From assembly GCA_036362985.1 (NCBI GenBank), contig JAYGXS010000002.1, positions 90,293,723-90,357,722 on the forward strand: a DNA stretch of 64,000 nt, written 5' to 3'. Numbering within the stretch: the first letter of the stretch is position 1; each line of letters begins with the position of its first letter. The stretch comes from Ligula intestinalis (taxonomy: Eukaryota; Platyhelminthes; Cestoda; Diphyllobothriidea; Diphyllobothriidae). This document shows, in pieces, positions 59,980 through 64,000 of this stretch. Under the pieces are notes generated by a model that saw only the letters and a list, made by a program, of their open reading frames with translations, made no database searches and had not been told where the DNA came from. Both the position numbers and the translations under genes were made by a program.

Positions 59980-60530
59980 ACTCTTCAATGGGCCTTGAGT
60001 AAAACCACCTCGCCGCCGATCTTGTGAAATACCCGTATTTCCTGCACGTGGGTTCGCCGCTGGTTGGCTCGGACGTGTTTGCTGTTGACCAATGGCGGGT
60101 CCGCGTCTCCTTTCTGCCCTGCGCCACTATCGTGGGTGCCGCGGCGCCGTTCTCCTTTCTGCCAGGTGGTTGATCGATCGGCCGTTGGTTTTTGCTCGCA
60201 GCACTGCCGGCTTTTTCGTTTGGGTGCGTGAGAAAGCATGCCGTGCCGTTCGGAAAATTCTCTGTTGCCGCCGCCTTCTTTGTGGGTGTTAGCTGTTGGC
60301 CCTGCATGGCTTGGTCATCGGCCTTCCTCTCGTCAGGCCGTGGATCGTCCACTCCCCTCTCGGCTGCAGGTTGTCGGCTTTCTGTGTCGTCACTCTCCCG
60401 CCTTGACGCCCCGTTCTGTGCGGGCGAGTCTTGCGCGGATGGCTTGGTAGGCGGGGTTTAACTCGATGGTTCTGCTGAGTCTGCCAGACGACGACCAGCT
60501 TTCGAGCACTAGTCTAGCAATCTAATCACT
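59980..60530. other. GC-rich island with overlapping open frames
   Basis: Base composition changes abruptly from AT-rich to GC-rich, with many CG dinucleotides and open frames on both strands in several phases. A short motif, TCTCCTTTCTGCC, occurs twice about 40 bases apart. Conflicting frames and lack of any recognisable domain suggest a repeat or promoter-like segment rather than a gene. It may be the 5' region of the LINE downstream, but that is speculation. Confidence 0.4.
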
Positions 60531-60778
60531 GGTCCTTTTGATCACCCTTGCCTTCTCGAAGACAAAAACGTGCTTCCGCTGCTGCACATGACCGTAGACC
60601 ATATATATAGATATATCATAGGCAATGCAGGCACGAGCATTCAAATACCTAAGTGGCGAAAATATCAGGAACCCTTGGTAGCGTCACTGAAAAATAATAC
60701 TCATAAGGTAAACCTTCACATCTGAACCTTTTTTTTCTAAAAACTCACTCTTCTTGAGAAAATAATGCAAAATTTGCC

Positions 60779-60852
60779 ATGAGGGAGGCTTGAACCCAAA
60801 ACCGCTCAACACAAGACCGCGACTTAAACCACTGCGCTATCGCAGCACGCTG
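60779..60852 (-). repeat. tRNA-like (SINE or tRNA pseudogene)
   Basis: Minus-strand reading gives GCGATAGCGCAGTGG as the A box and TTGGGTTCAAGCCTCCC as a well-preserved B box and T arm, 30-40 bases apart. It is the best of the tRNA-like copies here. The anticodon region does not fold cleanly, so it is called tRNA-derived rather than functional. Confidence 0.5.
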
Positions 60853-61794
60853 TAAGGGGCAATCGAAAAGATTGACTAATTGGGTGTGATCAACGCACAC
60901 AGAAAAACGATGCGATGGCTATCACATTTTAGCCTCTATGTACAGTAAACTTGAAGGAAAAATTACAAATATGAAAAAAACTCCTCCAGCAGACCATCGC
61001 TGCAATGAAAAAACTGACAGTTTCAATGCATACGCATGAACCACCTAAAGAACAATAGAGGATGCCTACACCCAAAGTACAGGCCGCAACGGTTGACCAC
61101 TTAGAAACCGGTGAGGCAGCTTCAGACAGTTCCAACGACCAAGCAGTCTTACCACCCAGTCCGAGCTCCAGGCCACTGCAGCAAAAATGGCCAAAACTGC
61201 AGCTAATGCCCACGATACTGACAGAATCGTGAATAAAGTCTTATTGTATAGGGGTGAAATTATGCTATTTCAGACCACTCAAACGACCAGGGCGATCCAG
61301 GCTTGGTTTCTTTTAACGATGTTCTGAGTGATCTGTTCCCGCCAGGTTAAGAATTTAAAATTCTGAATTCATTTTGCATCGGAAAAAGGCCGGCAGATAC
61401 TGCAGATATGCCGCGACCCAGACCGCTAAAAAGTATACTTAAAAACAAGAATCATGTCCAGCTTACCTTTTCTAAAAAAACTAACCAACGTCAGGCGCAT
61501 AAAGAGGTTTCCGAATGAATGAAAACGTTCGCGTTCCAGGTATGGATAAGGCAGAAGACTTGTCGGGCACCGGATCAGAGGTTTTTTTTCAACCGGACTA
61601 TTTTACATAGGAGCGGCTAAAACGCCGGAAACTAGTAGCGAAATTACAGTCAAGGATCAAGAATGGCAAGGCAGGCCTGAAAACCTTCAACAACAAGGTA
61701 CTTTAAAGGAAAAAATATCAAACAAGTCTGTAATACTTCAAACAATGGTCAGGACATGACTGACCTAACCGGATTACACCGTACAATGAAACTA

Positions 61795-64000
61795 ATGTGC
61801 ATGTACACCAATGCACAAAGCCAACTCTCCAAATAAGATAAGCTTAAGATTATTATGTGCTTACTGGAACCAGACGTTGTCTGCACAACAGAAACATGGG
61901 TGTCCACGAAGGTAGGTGATCAGGAATTTGCTCTTCCCGGGCTTCAAGTGTTCCGAAAAGATAGAGTCGGGCGTCAAGGTGAGTTTGTGCTCATCTATGT
62001 TAGACACGGCCTGCTCTAGTCCGACAAATCCAAAAACCTTGCGGGAAATATAGAGGCAATATGGCTCACCTTTAGAACGCTTGAGTCACAAACCCTTGAC
62101 ATCATGGCAATCTACCATTTACCGTCGAGCTACCAACAGTCAGACACTAGATTGAAAGAAGGAGTCGAGGAATTTGCTAGGAGATCCGATTTCGCGATCA
62201 TGGGAGACTTTAACGCTCCCCATATCGACTGGAACGTGAGTGCTGCACCAGGCTCAGAAGTAAGTTTCGATCAAAGACTCCTGCGCACAGTTCAAGAATC
62301 TTTTCTTTCGCAACCCATCCTATATCCAACCTGACTACGCAAAGGGCAAAAAGCCAATTGCTTAGACCTAGTACTCGCCAAAGCGCCTGACGGCGTGGAC
62401 GTCGTTAATTGTTTACCACCTCTCGGAAAAACTCATCACGTAGTGCTACAGTGGGAGTATTCACTCTTCTCTGTGTCCAATCCTAGTGCGGTAACCAGAC
62501 GCAACATCTGGAGTGAGGACTTTACACAAATGAAAACCACAGTGAACAGAATAGACTGGAATGAAGTATTTACCGGTTGCGTTCTGGATGATTGGTCGGT
62601 ATTCAAAGCCGTATTACGCGGGCTTATTACCGATTTCTGTCCTATCATGATAAAGAAAGTAACAAATAGGCCTCAATGGCTAACGCACATGCTTAAGAGA
62701 TAAGTAAACTGAAAACGAAGGTTGTGGCAAACCTATCTCAGAGAGCGGGCCCCCGAATTGCAAAATAAGTATAAGGCGCAGAGAAACAAGGTTAAAAGCC
62801 CGATACGAAATAGTCGCCAAAACTAAGAGAGCAATCTAATAAACCATGCAGTAGGAAACTCAAAGCTTTTCTACAGCTACGTTCGACAATGCACTCCAAA
62901 TAGAGACCCCATCCCTCTGTTAAAAACAGACGACGGTGTAGAAGTTTGCGAGCGTAACGAAAGGCGGAACAGCTAACCTGTGTCTTTCAATCGGTCTTTA
63001 CGAGAGAGGCTTAGTTCACCGCTGTAAACTTCAATGTGGGCGAGATCCAGACATAAGAGTCAGTTGCACTCACAGAGGCTACTGTTCTGTGAGAACTTCT
63101 TCAGCTCAACGAAGCGAAGTCGTCAGGTCCGGATGAAATACCTGCAAAGCTATTGAAAGAGCTAGCCATAGAGTTGGCAGTACCCCTGTCCTTACTCTTC
63201 GAGCTTCTCTTAATACTGGACAAGTACCACTCGATTGGAAGGCAGCGTGAATCTTACCCATCCAAAAAAGTGGGAGTCGGGTGACCAAAAATAACTACAG
63301 ACCAGTCAGCCTAACCTCAATATCCTGCAAGGGCATGAAACTCATAGTCGATCGCGAGCTTATGCACTTTTTGGAGCAACACTAACTTCTTTCTGACAAG
63401 CAGCGCGGATTCCGCAGGAAAAGATCCTGCTTGACCAATCTGCTCTATTGTCTAAAACAATGGACCCAAGCGCTCGGTGAAGGGAACACAGTGCATACAG
63501 TCTTCGTAGACTTCAAGAAGGCGTTTGACACTGCGCCTCATCAACGTCTCTTTTACAAGCTCAGCCATATAGGGGTAAGGAGCAACCTTTTACAGTGGAT
63601 CGCAAACTTATTAACTGGTCGTACCCAGGCAGTATTTATTGGCGCACAGCGGTCGGCGGTGGAAGCAGTTGAGAGCGGGGTTCCACAGGGATCTGTTTTT
63701 GGCCCTATCCTCTTCCTTATATATATTGATGACTGCATAAACGTACTAGACTGCATAATCGTAATGGTGGAAGTTCAGACGCAACCAAGACGATGAATTA
63801 AATCTTCAGGCAAATTTGCATCGACTGGAGCATTGGTCGACCCTTTGGCTCATGTGGCCAAATGCAAATAAATGAGATTCGGTAGAATTAGCACTACGCC
63901 TCGGAGGGTGTTTTTTACCTGAATCACACGCTACTGATAGATGTGGAGGCTCAGAAGCACCTGGGGATGTGGTTCACGCCTTCACTGAAGCCATCACTCC
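61795..64000 (+). mobile_element. CR1-like non-LTR retrotransposon (LINE), defective, cut by window end
   Basis: The first part encodes an APE-type endonuclease: MCMYTNAQSQLSK, PDVVCTTETWVS, FRKDRVGRQG, AIMGDFNAPHIDWN. Then comes the spacer region typical of CR1 elements (PQWLTHMLKR), and a reverse transcriptase: NNYRPVSLTSI, RGFRRKRSCLTNLL, VDFKKAFDTAPHQRL, SGVPQGSVFGPILF. Stops interrupt the endonuclease (near 61834, 62009, 62335), and the frame shifts several times before the RT. After YIDDCINVLDC the sequence jumps almost directly to DDELNLQANLHRLEHWS, so the catalytic FADD box is deleted. The 900 bases upstream may include its 5' UTR or ORF1. It is inactive. Confidence 0.88.

Larger units (their letters stand above)
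53037..64000 (+). other. downstream intron or flank, no recognised exon
   Basis: The gene must continue, since the last exon ends mid-codon with no stop and only a small part of a fibrillin has been encoded. No cysteine-patterned frame was found in the remaining 11 kb. The contents are a short tandem repeat, a MITE, tRNA-like repeats, a GC-rich island and a LINE, each listed separately. 55280-56270 and 57000-59970 show nothing recognisable. Confidence 0.6.

Noticed and set aside
1..64000. CRISPR array, operon or other prokaryotic features
   Set aside because: There are no regularly spaced direct repeats, and spliced exons, long introns and LINE/Penelope elements show a eukaryotic genome.

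Overview
The window is animal genomic DNA with long AT-rich introns, and it carries the 5' part of one large extracellular-matrix gene on the + strand. I identify the gene as a fibrillin. Eleven coding exons can be joined in phase from 7348 to 53036, in the fibrillin amino-terminal order: FUN domain, two EGF modules, a first hybrid (TGF-beta-binding-like) domain, a calcium-binding EGF, then a run of further EGF modules. The reading frame holds across all ten introns joining them. Nearly all introns are phase 1, as is usual for EGF-module genes. The signal-peptide exon and the 3' part of the gene are not found here.

The host is probably a parasitic flatworm (cestode or trematode). This rests on the repeat content: several 5'-truncated Penelope-like elements with GIY-YIG endonucleases, and a CR1-like LINE whose protein resembles ones I associate with platyhelminths. 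It is an inference, not a species call.

Layout. 1-7347: 5' flank or first intron, with one orphan exon-like segment (661-857) and a tRNA-like repeat. 7348-22230: seven exons with introns of 0.3-6 kb, holding a Penelope-like copy (17717-18299), a dispersed repeat and the first copy of a short terminal repeat. 22231-32356: a 10 kb intron with Penelope fragments, a foldback of the terminal repeat and a tRNA-like retroelement. 32357-40621: three consecutive EGF exons; the intron after the first contains a 738 bp near-perfect palindrome and a 0.9 kb foldback built around a Penelope fragment. 40622-52840: a 12 kb intron with a decayed Tc1/mariner-type transposon, an ATC microsatellite, more Penelope fragments and an inverted terminal-repeat pair. 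52841-53036: the last recognisable exon. 53037-64000: no recognised exon; it has a TA-flanked MITE, tRNA-like repeats, a GC-rich island and a dead CR1-like LINE running off the end.

The gene product should be a secreted, disulfide-rich microfibril protein. Everything else of substance is mobile-element debris inside or beside its introns. Points most worth checking: the hybrid domain has Ile where human fibrillin-1 has its unpaired cysteine; no TB1 domain is seen; there is a GC-AG intron after the FUN exon; the large palindrome; and a conserved hairpin-GAAAC motif in the terminal repeats that might be a decayed hammerhead ribozyme.
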